Shown in pieces: positions 24,701 through 33,043 of a stretch of 54,049 nucleotides of DNA. The notes beneath the pieces were generated by a model. It had not been told where the DNA came from. It was given only the letters and a program-made list of their open reading frames with translations, and searched no databases. This DNA comes from Gemmatimonadota bacterium. GTDB taxonomy: Bacteria > Gemmatimonadota > Gemmatimonadetes > Gemmatimonadales > Gemmatimonadaceae. The stretch's first letter is position 1, and each line of letters starts with the position of its first letter. The position numbers and the translations under genes are program-made. The stretch lies in contig JAJTGR010000034.1 in assembly GCA_021299375.1 (NCBI GenBank), forward strand, positions 1 through 54,049, given 5' to 3'.

Positions 24701-26323
24701 CTACCGGTTTACCGGCAGTGGTACGCCGTCGATGGGCTCGAGCGCCTTCACGCCCAGCAGGCTGGCAAGCGTGGGCGCGAGATCCACCGTACGCACGAAC
24801 TGCGGGTGCTTGCCCGCGGTAACACCGGCCCCTGCAAAGATGAGCGGCACATGCGAGTCGTAGGCGTACGGCGAGCCGTGCGACGCCACGTTGCCCCCCC
24901 ACGTGCTCAGTGGATCGAGCGTGAACACGAGCTCCACGTTGGACGCGGCGGGAAACTGGTGTGCCCAGCGGCGCGCGATCTCGTCGGTAAGCGTATCGCC
25001 AAGCAACTGGGCGAAGCGATCGGCGCGGGCCACGCCGGGCACCAGTCGCGCCAGGGCGGCGAATCCCTGCACCGTCGAATCGAGCTGGGCCGGCTTGCGG
25101 AAGGCGCGGCGGTTCGACAGCAGCGTCTGCACGTCGAGGCCCAGCGCAAACGTGTCCACCTTGTCGCCCCGCAACTGCGCGCGCAGGGTCGGCACGAGTT
25201 GCTGCAGCGAGACACGGCGCGGTCGCGGCTGGACGCTGTCCGGGGCCAGCTCCGGAATCGTCCCCACGCCGTGGTCGGCGGTGAGCACGACCGTGAGGGC
25301 GGTCGGGCCACGCAGCACGGCCAGTGAATCGAGGAAGCGCCCGAGCGCACGATCGACGCGGAGCACCTGATCGTGTATCTCGCGTGAGTCGGGGCCGTAG
25401 TTGTGGCCGATGACGTCGGTCGCCGATAGCGACACCGCGAGCAGGTCGGTCTGCGGACCCGCCCCCAACCCGAGCGCCGTGACGCCATGCAGCGCGAAGT
25501 CGAGCACCAGGTCGTCCATGAACGGCGTGATGCGGATCGCGCTCCCGGCATCGACCACGTCGTCGGTGAGCCGGTGCGGAAAGGTCACGTTGCGGCCGGC
25601 CATCTCGATGGCGACGCTGTCCTTCTCGGTGTAGGCGCTGTCGGGGAGCAGCAGGTCCCACGTGCGGCCCGCGTACTGGGCCACCATCTGCCGGGCGTTG
25701 AAGTGCTGCACCCACGCCGGCAGGTCCTTGCGGTAGTACGTGCTGGTGAGGAAGCGCCCGTCGATGGAGTACCAGTAGACGTCGCTCTTCGAGCGGCCGA
25801 TCGGCAGGATGGCGCCCCGATCCTTCATCGAGACTGACAGGGCGCGTGTGCGCCCGTCGGCGGCCCTCATCCAGTCCACAAGCGTGGTGCCCTGGAAACG
25901 GCGCGGAGAGGCGCCGGCGCCGTAGCCGCCGGCCACGAGCGGCGCGTCCTCATCGTCGACGCCCACGGCATTCATCATGATGCCGGTCGAGCGTGGAAAG
26001 CGCCCCGACAGCAGCGTGGCGTGCCCGGGGGCTGTTTCGGTGATGGCGTGGTCGTGGTGCGCGTTGGTGAAGTGCGCCCCGGTACGGGCCAGCCGGGCGA
26101 TGCCGCCTGTCAGTTGATGCCCGAACCGGTCGAGGTAGTCGGCCCGGAACTGGTCGATGGTGATCAAGACGACCAGCCTGGGCTTGGTCTGCATGGCCCG
26201 GGCGGCCCGTGGCGTCGCCGTCGGTGTGGCCGGGGCCCGCGGTGCCGGCATCGACGGACGGAACGCGCCGGCGAGGCACACGGCGGACAGGACCAGCGGC
26301 ACGACGAACGGGGGGCGCGACAT
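24701..26323 (-). CDS. Exported alkaline phosphatase-superfamily enzyme (PafA/SPAP or phosphodiesterase type)
   Basis: 540-residue exported metallo-phosphatase/phosphodiesterase with two zinc sites. The start at 26323 gives MSRPPFVVPLVLSAVCLAGAF, a signal peptide; an in-frame extension to 26476 lacks coding character. Core motifs: VVLITIDQFRADYLDRF (D57, metal), the nucleophile threonine in TETAPGHATLLSGRFP (about T97), SATDVIGHNYGPDSREIHD (metal Asp and His), VVLTADHG (Asp-His) and the C-terminal SHGSPYAYDSHVPLIF (metal His). The Thr nucleophile and the DQFR opening fit Sphingomonas SPAP/PafA-like phosphatases, which give phosphate from many monoesters. A nucleotide pyrophosphatase role cannot be excluded. 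It is divergent from DUF4956. A second phosphatase (PhoD) is at 45883. Confidence 0.9.
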   Translation of the reverse strand: MSRPPFVVPLVLSAVCLAGAFRPSMPAPRAPATPTATPRAARAMQTKPRLVVLITIDQFRADYLDRFGHQLTGGIARLARTGAHFTNAHHDHAITETAPGHATLLSGRFPRSTGIMMNAVGVDDEDAPLVAGGYGAGASPRRFQGTTLVDWMRAADGRTRALSVSMKDRGAILPIGRSKSDVYWYSIDGRFLTSTYYRKDLPAWVQHFNARQMVAQYAGRTWDLLLPDSAYTEKDSVAIEMAGRNVTFPHRLTDDVVDAGSAIRITPFMDDLVLDFALHGVTALGLGAGPQTDLLAVSLSATDVIGHNYGPDSREIHDQVLRVDRALGRFLDSLAVLRGPTALTVVLTADHGVGTIPELAPDSVQPRPRRVSLQQLVPTLRAQLRGDKVDTFALGLDVQTLLSNRRAFRKPAQLDSTVQGFAALARLVPGVARADRFAQLLGDTLTDEIARRWAHQFPAASNVELVFTLDPLSTWGGNVASHGSPYAYDSHVPLIFAGAGVTAGKHPQFVRTVDLAPTLASLLGVKALEPIDGVPLPVNR

Positions 26324-26456
26324 CCGGCGAATGTGCGAAGGGGAACCCGGCGCGGCAAGACGACGCCCTGCGGTCACCGAGACAACCCCGGCCGGCGATG
26401 CAGGGTCCCACTGTGTGCAGACGCCGATGCCCATGGCGCCGCGGCAGCGCGGACAC

Positions 26457-26462
26457 GATAAT
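26457..26462 (+). promoter_or_regulatory. Candidate -10 (GATAAT) of the DUF4956 gene
   Basis: GATAAT matches the -10 consensus at five of six bases and ends 28 bases before the ATG at 26491. It is the only AT-rich hexamer in the 167-bp divergent gap. Confidence 0.4.
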
Positions 26463-26490
26463 CCCCGCGACCGCATCTTCCCTTCGACAC

Positions 26491-27531
26491 ATGTCCGCGA
26501 CGGAGCCCCCGCGAGTGACAGCTGGCAGTTGGCGTTCCGCTCCCGGTACCCGGGTCGTCGTGCGCTGTGTGCTCTATTACGCCGTGCTGGTCATCGGCGC
26601 CACCCTCGGCTGGCATCTGCTCCCCCACGAGGCCACGCCCATGCCGGCCTCCCTGGAAGCGTTGCTGGGGCTCGGGGCCGATCTCGGCGAACAGCCGGCG
26701 GCCGCGGCCCTCGACGAGATCACGCTCGCCGTGACCGTCGCCGTGGCCATGTCGGCGGCCGCGCTGCTGTCGTTGCCGGTGGCGTGGGTGTACCTGCTCA
26801 CGCGCGCCAAGCGCGGCTACCAGCAGTCGGTCGTGCAGCTGCTGGTCGTGCTGCCGACCGTGGTCTCGGGGGTCGTGCTGCTCGTGAAGTACTCGGTGGC
26901 GCTGGCGTTCAGCCTGGCGGGCATCGTGGCCGCGGTGCGCTTCCGCAATTCGCTCGACGACAGCAAGGACGCCGTGTATGTGTTTCTGGCCACCGCCATC
27001 GGTCTCGCCTCGGCGGTGAACCTGCCCGTGGCGACGGTGCTGTCGATCGGTTTCAATGCCCTGGCGCTGGCAATGTGGTACACGGATTTCGGCAGCTCCC
27101 CGATGGAGCTCGATGGACGGATTGCCGAGCGCAAGCTCCAGCGGGCCAAGCAGCTGTCGCGGACCGGCACCTTTGTCGCCCGCATGGATGAGGAGGTGCT
27201 GCGCAACATGAGCAATGAGCAGCTCGAAGGGCTGGCCGAACGGGCCTGGCGGCGTGCGAAGGCGAACAACATGACGACCGAGATGCCCGCAGTGGTCGTG
27301 GAACGTACGCTGCGCCTGCAAACGGCCGACCCCACGGCACTGCGCCGTGTGCTGGAGCCTCGCCTCTCGGAGTTCACGAGGCAGTGGCGCTTCGGCAGCC
27401 TTGACACCGGGGACGACGGCGCCGTGATCGAGTACCGGATTCAGCTGCGCAAGAAGACCGGCCCCGACGAGCTGCTCACCCTGGTGCGGGCAGCCGGGGC
27501 CTCCCAGTTGACTTCGGCCGAATTGGTCTGA
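26491..27531 (+). CDS. DUF4956-family membrane protein
   Basis: 346-residue inner-membrane protein. Three or four helices (LYYAVLVIGATLGW; AVTVAVAMSAAALLSLPVAWVYLL; SVVQLLVVLPTVVSGVVLLV; ATVLSIGFNALALAMW) surround the family signature AAVRFRNSLDDSKDAVYVFLATAIGLASAVNLP. A cytosolic C-terminal region of about 150 residues follows. The ATG at 26491 is chosen because the in-frame upstream sequence to 26209 is over the divergent gene. DUF4956 genes frequently sit with VTC-type polyphosphate polymerase and CotH genes in other bacteria; here a CotH-like gene follows 55 bp downstream, but no VTC gene is present. Function unknown. Confidence 0.87.
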   Translation: MSATEPPRVTAGSWRSAPGTRVVVRCVLYYAVLVIGATLGWHLLPHEATPMPASLEALLGLGADLGEQPAAAALDEITLAVTVAVAMSAAALLSLPVAWVYLLTRAKRGYQQSVVQLLVVLPTVVSGVVLLVKYSVALAFSLAGIVAAVRFRNSLDDSKDAVYVFLATAIGLASAVNLPVATVLSIGFNALALAMWYTDFGSSPMELDGRIAERKLQRAKQLSRTGTFVARMDEEVLRNMSNEQLEGLAERAWRRAKANNMTTEMPAVVVERTLRLQTADPTALRRVLEPRLSEFTRQWRFGSLDTGDDGAVIEYRIQLRKKTGPDELLTLVRAAGASQLTSAELV

Positions 27532-27586
27532 GATCCACGGACTTCACGTCACCAACCGCCGTCTGCCGGACGCGCGAGGAATGCTC

Positions 27587-28699
27587 ATGCGGGCACTCTC
27601 CCCAATCCTACGGTCCGTCATCCTGTGCGCCGCCTGGGCGGCCGTGGCACCGGCGCAGGATACGTCGAAATCGCCGAGGACTCCGAAGCCTAAGGTCGCC
27701 AAGGCGGACAGCGGCGATACGGTCACCAAGCCGAAGAAGGCGCCGAATCCGCGTCTGTTCCGCAGCGAGGCGCCTCTCGAGATCACGCTCACGCTGAATG
27801 TGAAGCAGATCAAGCGCGACAAGAACGCTGACGCGCCGTGGCGTGCCGCCAGTCTCCGGTACACTGATGCCGATGGCAAGGCGGTCACCGTGCCCGTGCG
27901 CGTGAAGACGCGCGGCATCTGGCGGCTCAAGCACTGTGACTTCCCGCCGCTGCGGCTCAAGGTGGGCGACAAGGTCGCCGACGGCACCCTGTTCGCCAAC
28001 CTCGACGAACCCAAGCTGGTGAGCTACTGCCGCAACCTCGACCGCTACGAGCAGTACGTGCTGCAGGAGGCGCAGCTCTATCGCATCTACCGCCAGCTCA
28101 CCGACCTGTCGCACAAGGTGCGTGTGCTGCGCATCAGCTACGCCGACAGCGCGACGGGCAAGGTGGAGACCACGCGCTGGTCGTTCCTCATCGAAGATCC
28201 GGCCCAGGTCGCCGCGCGCCTCGGCGGAACGATCGTCGCTCGCAAGGGGGCGGCGGCGGACGATCTCGATCCCGCGCAGTCGGCGCTGGTCTTCACGTAT
28301 CTCTACTTCATCGCGAACACCGACGTGTCGTTCAGCGGCCTGCACAACGGGGAGATCATCGGGTTCCCCGATGGCCGCAACGTGCCGGTTCCCTACGACT
28401 TCGATTTCGCCGGTGTCATCGACGCGAACTACGCCGGGGTCGATCCCTCGTTGCCTATCAGGGATGTGCGTACACGCCTGTTTCGCGGCTACTGTGCCCA
28501 CGCCGACGCGTATCCGGCGGCGTTTGACCTGTTCCGTGCCAGGCGCGCCGCCATCGAGGCGCTGTACACCGACACCGTGGGCACCCTCATCGCCCCAGCC
28601 ACGGTCAAGCGAACCCTCGCGTACTTCGGCGAGTTCTACGACGACGTCAGGACGCCGGAGCAGGCTCGGCGGCGACTCCTGTCGGATTGCGTGAAGTGA
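27587..28699 (+). CDS. Exported conserved hypothetical protein with CotH-kinase-like features
   Basis: About 370 residues with a signal peptide (MRALSPILRSVILCAAWAAVAPAQ). A Lys/Pro-rich linker follows, then a globular domain: VRVKTRGIWRLKHCDFPPLRLKV, LVSYCRNLDRYEQYVLQEAQLYRIYRQLTDLSHKVRVLRISY and a late VPYDFDFAGVIDANYAGVDPSLPIRDVRTRLFRGYC. The order of a KxRG strand, a long helix and an acidic late motif recalls the CotH fold, but the similarity is weak. The second ATG (27587) has GAGGA at a good distance; the first ATG is at 27581. Its 3' end overlaps the kinase gene convergently by 53 bp. It probably works with the DUF4956 protein. Identity as an active kinase is not shown. Confidence 0.65.
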   Translation: MRALSPILRSVILCAAWAAVAPAQDTSKSPRTPKPKVAKADSGDTVTKPKKAPNPRLFRSEAPLEITLTLNVKQIKRDKNADAPWRAASLRYTDADGKAVTVPVRVKTRGIWRLKHCDFPPLRLKVGDKVADGTLFANLDEPKLVSYCRNLDRYEQYVLQEAQLYRIYRQLTDLSHKVRVLRISYADSATGKVETTRWSFLIEDPAQVAARLGGTIVARKGAAADDLDPAQSALVFTYLYFIANTDVSFSGLHNGEIIGFPDGRNVPVPYDFDFAGVIDANYAGVDPSLPIRDVRTRLFRGYCAHADAYPAAFDLFRARRAAIEALYTDTVGTLIAPATVKRTLAYFGEFYDDVRTPEQARRRLLSDCVK

Positions 28700-29801
28700 G
28701 GGGGTCGCTGGCGCGCGGTAGGCGCAGCACGAACTCCGCACCGCCGCCCGCGCGCGCCCGGTAGCACACGTCACCCTGCTGGGCGCGCGCGAACGTGCGG
28801 GCGATGGCCAGTCCCACGCCCAGACGGGCGTCGCCGTCAGGGGTGCCGAATGCCGGGGCGCCACTCGGCAGCGGGGAGAAGAGGCGCCCCGTGTCCGCCT
28901 CGGCAATGCCGGGGCCCCGGTCGGCCACGATGATCTCGACGGCATCGCCGATCTCCACGGTCCCGATGTCGATGGGCGCCGAGGTGGGCGAATACCGGGA
29001 CGCGTTCTGCAACAGGTTGCCGAGGATGCTGGCGCACAGCGTGAGGTCTCCCTCCACGCGCGGTGCCGGTTCCGGCGCGGCCACCCTCACCGTGTGCTGG
29101 GCGAGTCGGGCCTGCGAGGTGCGGAGTGCCACCTGGATCAGGGCGTTCGCGTCGACCGCCTCCCGGCGTAACACGATGGCGCCGTCTTCGGTGGCGACCC
29201 GCTGCAACGTCCCCAGATAGGCGGCGAGGCGGCGCGCTTCCTCGGCGACCCGTCGCAGCGCGGTGTCCGGGGGGAAACCGGCGACGGGGTCGGAAAGGAG
29301 GGCCAGCGTCGACACCGGTGACCGGAGATCGTGCGCGATGGAGCTGAGCAGCGCGTTCTTGAGGCGTCCAGCGTCGCTCAACGCGCGCGCCGTGGCCGCC
29401 TCGCGCTCGAGTCGCACACGTTCCGCGCCCAGACGCTCGATCTCCATGCCGCGCTCGGCCTCAAGGCGTGCCGCGCGACGCAGCTGGTCGAACATGCCGG
29501 AGATCAGCAGGCCGGTCAGCGCAAAACCGATCAGGACGACCCAGTCGAGTTGGCTCGCCCCACCGAAGGAGAGCCGCGGTGGCACGAAGAGATAGTCGAC
29601 GGCCAGGTAGCCCAGCAGCACCATGGCCGCCGACAGCGTCCGGCCGCCCTGTCGGCTCGCGCCGATGATCAGGAGCAGGTACATGATCACGCCGTGCGAC
29701 ACGCGAATGTCGGGGCGCTGCGACACTCCCACCCAGAAGATCGTCGTGCCCACGTACAGCAAAAGCCAGACGAGCCAGATCCGCAGGTTGCGCCGCCTCA
29801 T
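28647..29801 (-). CDS. KdpD-type sensor histidine kinase lacking the KdpD/USP N-terminal domains
   Basis: 384-residue membrane kinase. Four closely packed N-terminal helices (about residues 6-100; VWLLLYVGTTIFWVGV, IMYLLLIIGAS, AAMVLLGYLAVDYLFVPP, WVVLIGFALTGLLISGMF) match the DUF4118 membrane domain of KdpD. A coiled linker, HisKA with H157 in LLSSIAHDLRSPVSTLALL, and HATPase_c (ILGNLLQNASRYSP; VADRGPGIAEAD; LGVGLAIARTFARAQQG) follow. The KdpD and universal-stress N-domains of E. coli KdpD are absent, and so is any kdpFABC operon, so potassium sensing should not be assumed. The ATG overlaps the regulator stop (ATGA), so the two are translationally coupled. The C-terminus overlaps the CotH-like gene end. 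Confidence 0.9.
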   Translation of the reverse strand: MRRRNLRIWLVWLLLYVGTTIFWVGVSQRPDIRVSHGVIMYLLLIIGASRQGGRTLSAAMVLLGYLAVDYLFVPPRLSFGGASQLDWVVLIGFALTGLLISGMFDQLRRAARLEAERGMEIERLGAERVRLEREAATARALSDAGRLKNALLSSIAHDLRSPVSTLALLSDPVAGFPPDTALRRVAEEARRLAAYLGTLQRVATEDGAIVLRREAVDANALIQVALRTSQARLAQHTVRVAAPEPAPRVEGDLTLCASILGNLLQNASRYSPTSAPIDIGTVEIGDAVEIIVADRGPGIAEADTGRLFSPLPSGAPAFGTPDGDARLGVGLAIARTFARAQQGDVCYRARAGGGAEFVLRLPRASDPLTSRNPTGVAAEPAPAS

Positions 29802-30520
29802 GCCGGCTCGACGAACCGATAGCCGACGCCCGGTTCCGTCACGATCAGGCGCGGCATCGAGGGGTTGGGCTCCACCTTGCGGCGCAGATGCGTGATGTGC
29901 ACGCGGACATGAGTGGCGAAGTCGCCGAACTCCCGGTCCCACACGAGGTCCCACAGCTGCCGGGTGGAGAGGGGCCGGCCGGCCTGCAGCACCAGCGCCC
30001 GCAACAGCCCCCATTCGGTCGGCGTGAGGCGCTGTGGCACGCCATGGCGCACCACCTGCTGCGCGACCAGGTCGATGACCACGCCGTCGAGCTCCACACG
30101 CGCCCAGCGCTTGCCCACGGCCGCCGACGCGACTCGGCGCATGAGCCCTCGCACGCGTGCCAGCAACTCGGCGGCGCTGCAGGGCTTGATGAGGAAATCG
30201 TCGGCGCCGGCGTCGAGAATGGCGATCTTGTCCTCTTCATCGGTGCGCCCCGAGAGGACGATCACCGGGACATCGGTCGCTGCGCGCAGGCGTTTCAGCA
30301 ACTCGGTCCCATCGCCGTCCGGCAGGCCGATATCCAGCAGGACAAGCTCCACGGGTCGCTTGGTGACCTCCCGAATGGCCTCGCTGAGGGTGGCGGCGGT
30401 ATGCACCTCGCCACCCAGGGTGCCCAAGGTGGCGGCCAGCGTCTCGCGCAGCGGGGCGTCGTCCTCGACGACCAGCACGGAGGCGGGCACCACCCATTCT
30501 CCGAACAACGCCGGCGACAT
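29798..30520 (-). CDS. OmpR/KdpE-family response regulator
   Basis: 240-residue regulator. The receiver has VEDD (acidic pocket), phosphoacceptor D63 in LVLLDIGLPDGDG, the Ser in VIVLSGR and K in FLIKPC. The winged-helix output has LTPTEWGLLRALVLQAGRPLSTRQLWDLVW and VHITHLRRKVEPNP ... VTEPGVGYRF. It is the KdpE type by resemblance and by pairing with the KdpD-like kinase downstream. A GTG at residue 11 (VPASVLVVEDD) is a plausible alternative start. The targets are unknown; the divergent glycan genes at 30634 are the nearest candidates. Confidence 0.93.
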   Translation of the reverse strand: MSPALFGEWVVPASVLVVEDDAPLRETLAATLGTLGGEVHTAATLSEAIREVTKRPVELVLLDIGLPDGDGTELLKRLRAATDVPVIVLSGRTDEEDKIAILDAGADDFLIKPCSAAELLARVRGLMRRVASAAVGKRWARVELDGVVIDLVAQQVVRHGVPQRLTPTEWGLLRALVLQAGRPLSTRQLWDLVWDREFGDFATHVRVHITHLRRKVEPNPSMPRLIVTEPGVGYRFVEPA

Positions 30521-30566
30521 GTGGCCTGATTTTCGAGGGCCGAGGGTGGCCGCGCCGACGGTACGC

Positions 30567-30581
30567 TAAGGGCGCGTTAAG
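30567..30581. promoter_or_regulatory. TAAG direct repeat, one helical turn apart
   Basis: TAAG occurs at 30567 and 30578, 11 bp apart, in the divergent gap between the response regulator and the glycosyltransferase. OmpR-family regulators commonly bind direct repeats at 10-11 bp spacing. Four-base matches are weak evidence. Confidence 0.22.
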
Positions 30582-30633
30582 TGTCCCGACGGCGCTTGAT
30601 CGCCGCGGCGGACTTGGCGAATTTACGCGCGCA

Positions 30634-31539
30634 ATGGATCAACGTGTCAACACCCCTGCCCACGTGCCGCGTGCAGGGCGTCACGCCTTGGCCCCGGTGA
30701 CGGTGGTCATCCCCACGCTGAACGAGGTCGATCGCCTTCCGGCGTGCCTCGCGTCGGTGCAGTGGGCTGAGTCCATCATCGTGGCGGATGCCGGCTCCAC
30801 CGATGGCACGGTGGCGCTGGCGCGGGCATGGGGGGCACAGGTGATCCAATGTGTCGGGCAGAGTATCGGTGCCCAGAAGAACGCGGCGATCGCGCTGGCC
30901 ACCACGCCGTGGGTGTTGTCCATCGACGCGGACGAACGGGTATCGCCCGCCTTGCGCGATGCCATCGCGGTCGCGGTGCGCCGCCCCACCGCGGATGCCT
31001 ATCGTATTCAGCTCCGCAACCGCTACCTTGGCGCGCCCTATGCACGGGGGAGCTGGGGGCGTGACTGGCATGTCCGGCTCTATGGCCCGTCGTGCCGGTG
31101 GACGGAGCAGCGGGTGCACGAGCGTCTGCTGGTCTCCGGCTCCGTCGGGACCCTCGATGGCCGGCTCGAACACGAGTCCTACCGTGACCTGCTCCACCAG
31201 CTGGAGAAGTGCCACCGCTACGCGGCGTGGGGAGCCGACGACCATTTGACTGCCCAGCGTCGGATCTCGCTGCGGCAGCTGGCCGGGCGCCCCGTCTGGA
31301 AGTTCGTCAAGCTGTGGGTGCTGCAGGGCATGTGGCGCGAGGGGACGCGCGGCTTTGTATTCGCCGCGGTGCACGCCTGGGGGTGCTTTGCGAAGTACGC
31401 CCTGATATGGGACCGGCAGCGCCGGGAGCTGGCAGCCGAGCCGGCGGCCTCGGCGGACTCGGCGGTGCGCGCCGTGGCCCGGACCGCCGTGCCCGAACGG
31501 ATCGCCGTCGAGCCTGCGTTCGAGTCCGCCCGCTCGTAG
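30634..31539 (+). CDS. Family 2 glycosyltransferase (WaaE/KdtX-like)
   Basis: 301-residue GT-A glycosyltransferase, cytosolic face of the inner membrane, building LPS core or a similar glycan. Motifs: VTVVIPTLNEVDRLPACLASV (NDP-sugar strand), IIVADAGSTDGT, WVLSIDADERVS (DxD-type metal site) and RLYGPSCRWTEQRVHERLLVSG. The C-terminal LEKCHRYAAWGADD and FVKLWVLQGMWREGTRGFVFA regions match the WaaE/KdtX branch. The last 30 residues (Ala/Glu rich) are low complexity. A deacetylase follows after 16 bp and a methyltransferase 44 bp later, forming a three-gene glycan operon. Acceptor and sugar are unknown. Confidence 0.9.
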   Translation: MDQRVNTPAHVPRAGRHALAPVTVVIPTLNEVDRLPACLASVQWAESIIVADAGSTDGTVALARAWGAQVIQCVGQSIGAQKNAAIALATTPWVLSIDADERVSPALRDAIAVAVRRPTADAYRIQLRNRYLGAPYARGSWGRDWHVRLYGPSCRWTEQRVHERLLVSGSVGTLDGRLEHESYRDLLHQLEKCHRYAAWGADDHLTAQRRISLRQLAGRPVWKFVKLWVLQGMWREGTRGFVFAAVHAWGCFAKYALIWDRQRRELAAEPAASADSAVRAVARTAVPERIAVEPAFESARS

Positions 31540-31555
31540 GGGCGGGGCTCAGGCC

Positions 31556-32275
31556 GTGCGCGTCCCCATCCTCTGCTATCACCGCATCGAAGCGCCGCCG
31601 GCCAGCACACCCGACGACACCAACTTCGTGAGCCCGGCGCTCTTCCGCCGGCATCTCGCGGTGCTGGCCAGCCTCGGTTTTCGGGGCGTCACCGTGCGCA
31701 ACGTGCTGGAGTGGCAGCAGGGCCGTGGCTCCCTGCCGCCGCGCGCCATCGCGGTCACCTTCGATGACGCATACGGCAGCGTGGTCACGCACGGCCTGCC
31801 GGCGCTGGCGGCCCACGGCTGGCCAGCGACGGTGTTCGCCGTGAGCGCGTATCTCGGGGGGACGAACGCATGGGACCCGGAGGCGCCGCGCGCCACCATC
31901 CTCGACGCCGGCGCGTTGCGGGGGCTGCTCGTCGATGGCCACGAGGTCGGGGCCCACACGCGGCACCACCGCCGCCTGCGGGGACTCCCCGCAGACAGCC
32001 TCCGCGAGGAGCTGGTCGGTGCGCGCGAGGATCTCGAGCAGGCGCTGGGCGCACCCTGCGAGAGCCTCGCCTACCCGTACGGAACCCATGACCGCCATAC
32101 GCTGCCGCATGTGGCCGCGGCGGGCTATCGCGGGGCCTGCACCCTCAAGCGCTGGGCGAATACCCGGCGCACCAACCCGCTGCGGCTTGGCCGCATGAGC
32201 GTCGGCGGGCGCCTGGCACCATGGGCGCTGGTGGCCAAGCTGGCCAAATTGTATGCCACCCCGTCGCTGGCCTGA
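31556..32275 (+). CDS. Polysaccharide deacetylase (NodB/CE4 family)
   Basis: 239-residue metal-dependent deacetylase with no signal peptide. The NodB core is visible: PILCYHRIE (N-terminal strand), AVTFDDAYGSV (catalytic base Asp and metal Asp), VGAHTRHHRRLRGL (metal histidines), and LAYPYGTHD near the C-terminal catalytic part. It starts with GTG at 31556, 16 bp after the glycosyltransferase stop. In lipopolysaccharide or capsule loci such enzymes remove N-acetyl groups from a lipid-linked sugar; that fits the neighbouring glycosyltransferase. The lack of an export signal argues for a cytosolic, lipid-linked precursor. Confidence 0.88.
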   Translation: MRVPILCYHRIEAPPASTPDDTNFVSPALFRRHLAVLASLGFRGVTVRNVLEWQQGRGSLPPRAIAVTFDDAYGSVVTHGLPALAAHGWPATVFAVSAYLGGTNAWDPEAPRATILDAGALRGLLVDGHEVGAHTRHHRRLRGLPADSLREELVGAREDLEQALGAPCESLAYPYGTHDRHTLPHVAAAGYRGACTLKRWANTRRTNPLRLGRMSVGGRLAPWALVAKLAKLYATPSLA

Positions 32276-32319
32276 GCCGGGTCGGCTTCACCTGTCCGTC
32301 ACCTTCACCACGTCTGTCC

Positions 32320-32994
32320 ATGACCGGCACCGATTCCACCACGCGCGTCGACTCCATTCGTACCGATCCCGCGGCGCTCCCGCTGGGCGCCCGCCTCACC
32401 CGTGGTGTGCGGCGCATGCTGGGCGTCGACCGCGAGCGGCGGTGGAACGCGGAATACGCCAAGGGGGGGTGGGAGTGGCTGCGCAACCTCGATGAGCTGG
32501 CCCACCACTGTGTGCTGGCCGGCTACGTCGCGTACCTCAAGCCAGGCAGCGCCGTTCTCGACGTCGGGTGCGGTGAAGGCGTGTTCCAGGAGCAATTGCG
32601 CGGCGCCGCCGGTCGCTACCTCGGATTCGACTTCGAGGAACCCGTTCGCAAGGCGTCACGCAAGGCCACCGAAACCATCCGGTTCGCCGTAGCGGACATG
32701 AATGAATTCGTGGCCGATGAGCAGTTCGACGTGATCGTGTTCAACGAAAGCATCTACTATCTGCACGACCTCATGGCCGGTCTGCTGCGGTACGAGCAGT
32801 TTCTCAAGCCGGACGGTATCCTGCTGATCTCGATGCACGGCAAGGAACGCAACGAGCCGCTCTGGGCCCAGATCGATGCCCGCTACTCCGTGCTCGATGC
32901 CGTGACCATGGTCAACCGCAAGGGCGTCAAGTGGACGACCAAGGCTTTGGTGCCGCCCGGAGGCGCCTTCGAAATGCCACAGCAGGTCCCGTGA
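32320..32994 (+). CDS. Class I SAM-dependent methyltransferase
   Basis: 224-residue Rossmann methyltransferase. Motif I is AVLDVGCGEGVFQEQL; motif II lies near YLGFDFEEP; motif III/IV is FAVADMNEFVADEQFDVIVFNESIYYL, and motif VI is FLKPDGILLISMHGKE. The ATG at 32320 was chosen over an in-frame ATG at 32221, which lies inside the previous gene. It is third in the glycan operon and ends at a strong hairpin, so it likely methylates a glycan or its lipid carrier. The SAM fold is certain; the acceptor is a guess. Confidence 0.88.
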   Translation: MTGTDSTTRVDSIRTDPAALPLGARLTRGVRRMLGVDRERRWNAEYAKGGWEWLRNLDELAHHCVLAGYVAYLKPGSAVLDVGCGEGVFQEQLRGAAGRYLGFDFEEPVRKASRKATETIRFAVADMNEFVADEQFDVIVFNESIYYLHDLMAGLLRYEQFLKPDGILLISMHGKERNEPLWAQIDARYSVLDAVTMVNRKGVKWTTKALVPPGGAFEMPQQVP

Positions 32995-33001
32995 TGCCAA
33001 G

Positions 33002-33034
33002 CGCGCGGGAGGCGAGCCGCTGGCCTCCCGCGCG
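33002..33034. terminator. 12-bp stem hairpin between convergent genes
   Basis: 33002-33013 pairs perfectly with 33023-33034 (core GCGCGGGAGGC / GCCTCCCGCGC) around a nine-base loop. It lies between the methyltransferase stop (32994) and the alcohol dehydrogenase stop (33044), so it can serve both. No T-tract follows. Confidence 0.65.
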
Positions 33035-33043
33035 GCCCGACGG

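Noticed and set aside
26209-26490. N-terminal extension of the DUF4956 gene.
   Set aside because: It overlaps the divergent phosphatase gene and its signal peptide coding region; the ATG at 26491 follows a good -10 box.
28647-30520. Potassium-sensing KdpDE system.
   Set aside because: No KdpD N-domain and no kdpFABC nearby; only family resemblance remains.
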